From UBA7702 sp040776805 (GTDB lineage: Bacteria > Bacillota > Dehalobacteriia > UBA7702): a DNA stretch of 64,000 nt. Location: the NCBI GenBank assembly GCA_040776805.1, contig JAXGZS010000003.1:248001-312000 (forward strand), written 5' to 3'. A model generated the notes under the pieces. The model was not told where the DNA came from, made no database searches, and was given only the letters and a program-made list of their open reading frames with translations. Shown piece after piece: positions 63,429-64,000 of this stretch. Every line of letters starts with the position of its first letter. The stretch's first letter is position 1. The position numbers and the translations under genes were made by a program.

Positions 63429-64000
63429 AGAAATTCTGGAACTGGACAAAGGATGAAGAGTCCGGCGTCCGCACGCTCTACCTTAACGGCACCATAGCCG
63501 AGGAGAGCTGGTTCGATGATGATGTCACCCCGAAAGCGTTCAAAGCAGATTTGACCGCCGGAGAGGGTGACATTGTTATTTGGATCAATTCTCCCGGTGG
63601 CGACTGCGTGGCGGCAAGTCAGATCTACACCATGCTCATGGATTACCACGGTTTGGTCACGGTAAAGATCGACGGCATCGCGGCAAGCGCAGCTTCGGTT
63701 ATTGCGATGGCCGGTACAAAGGTGCTCATGGCTCCCACGGCCCTCATGATGGTGCATAACCCTGCATCCATTGCTATCGGCGATACGGAGGAAATGCAGA
63801 AAACCATCGAAATGCTGGACGAGGTCAAGGAAAGCATCATCAACGCTTACGAGATCAAAACCGGGCAGTCCCGCGCTAAGCTCTCCCACCTCATGGATGC
63901 GGAGACTTGGATGAACGCAAACAAGGCAATCGAGCTGAGCTTTGCAGACGGCATTCTGGAGGATGAAAAGAGTCCTTCGGATACCGTCCTTTCTTTTGCC
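63425..64000 (+). CDS. ClpP-like prohead protease, partial
   Basis: These 192 codons run off the right end of the window. The ClpP/SppA-like Ser protease has WINSPGGDCVAASQIY (oxyanion region), catalytic Ser88 in GIAASAASVIAMAG and His111 in MMVHNPASIAIG. It should mature the capsid. The major capsid gene is expected next. The ATG overlaps the DUF1599 stop. Confidence 0.9.
   Translation, partial: MKKFWNWTKDEESGVRTLYLNGTIAEESWFDDDVTPKAFKADLTAGEGDIVIWINSPGGDCVAASQIYTMLMDYHGLVTVKIDGIAASAASVIAMAGTKVLMAPTALMMVHNPASIAIGDTEEMQKTIEMLDEVKESIINAYEIKTGQSRAKLSHLMDAETWMNANKAIELSFADGILEDEKSPSDTVLSFA

Overview
The window looks like a chromosome segment from an anaerobic, low-to-mid GC Firmicute (Clostridia-like). 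The evidence is strong AGGAGG-type ribosome binding sites, frequent GTG/TTG starts, Gram-positive SOS boxes, lipobox lipoproteins, and a polyferredoxin / CD1871A-type / TlpA cluster typical of clostridia. No rRNA or tRNA gene was seen, and I cannot name the genus.

Region 1 (1-19.9 kb) is ordinary chromosome, mostly on the minus strand. It holds pabA-pabB (folate), a YeiH-type transporter with a divergent LysR regulator, a phosphodiesterase-threonine aldolase pair, and a TVP38/ketopantoate reductase/DUF4153 operon. It also holds a redox cluster (thioredoxin lipoprotein, CD1871A-like CXXC peptide, polyferredoxin, DUF3788), a YtcJ-like amidohydrolase, LapA-like and encapsulated-ferritin-like proteins, beta-carbonic anhydrase, a cupin, and a PadR-DUF1048-DUF1048 operon. 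A 3' fragment of the 5.7 kb gene together with its terminator recurs at 8.1-8.3 kb, marking an old duplication or insertion.

Region 2 (19.9-27.1 kb) is a cassette: an NAD-dependent epimerase facing a response regulator / histidine kinase pair, followed by two metallopeptidase lipoproteins (an HEFVH protein and an M13 peptidase). Two similar hairpins in the same orientation bracket it, and a recombinase-like C-terminal fragment lies at its right edge.

Region 3 (27.1-41.7 kb) is an accessory, defence-island-like stretch. It contains an HhH protein, a HEAT-like protein, a membrane protein, an rlmD-like 3' scrap, a eukaryotic-like protein kinase beside an ADP-ribosylglycohydrolase-like gene, a PD-(D/E)XK nuclease and an hsdR tail. 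Two IS3-family elements have invaded it. IS-alpha occurs twice, with 3-bp target duplications AGA and AAC. IS-beta occurs as two 2.23-kb units, each a full copy fused to a 5'-truncated copy at the same junction; one unit has TSD TAC. Removing the insertions with a target duplication restores three open reading frames exactly in frame. Copies within the IS cluster differ by many one-base indels.

Region 4 (41.7-64 kb, running off the end) is a prophage or phage-derived element. It begins with a LexA/S24 repressor whose promoter carries an SOS box in its spacer, then a UvrX-type polymerase and YolD. A replication module follows (sigma-like protein, SNF2 helicase split by a frameshift, family A polymerase, primase-helicase, VRR-NUC). 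Next to the primase is a compact array of GGTTAC/GTAACC hexamers around a 30-bp alternating purine-pyrimidine tract inside an inverted repeat, a good candidate replication origin. Then come a DUF1492-like late regulator, HNH protein, terminase small subunit, ParB-methyltransferase, terminase large subunit, portal, DUF1599 and a ClpP-like prohead protease. An N-formylglutamate amidohydrolase and an unknown 107-residue protein sit as reverse-strand passengers. No integrase or att site was found in the window.
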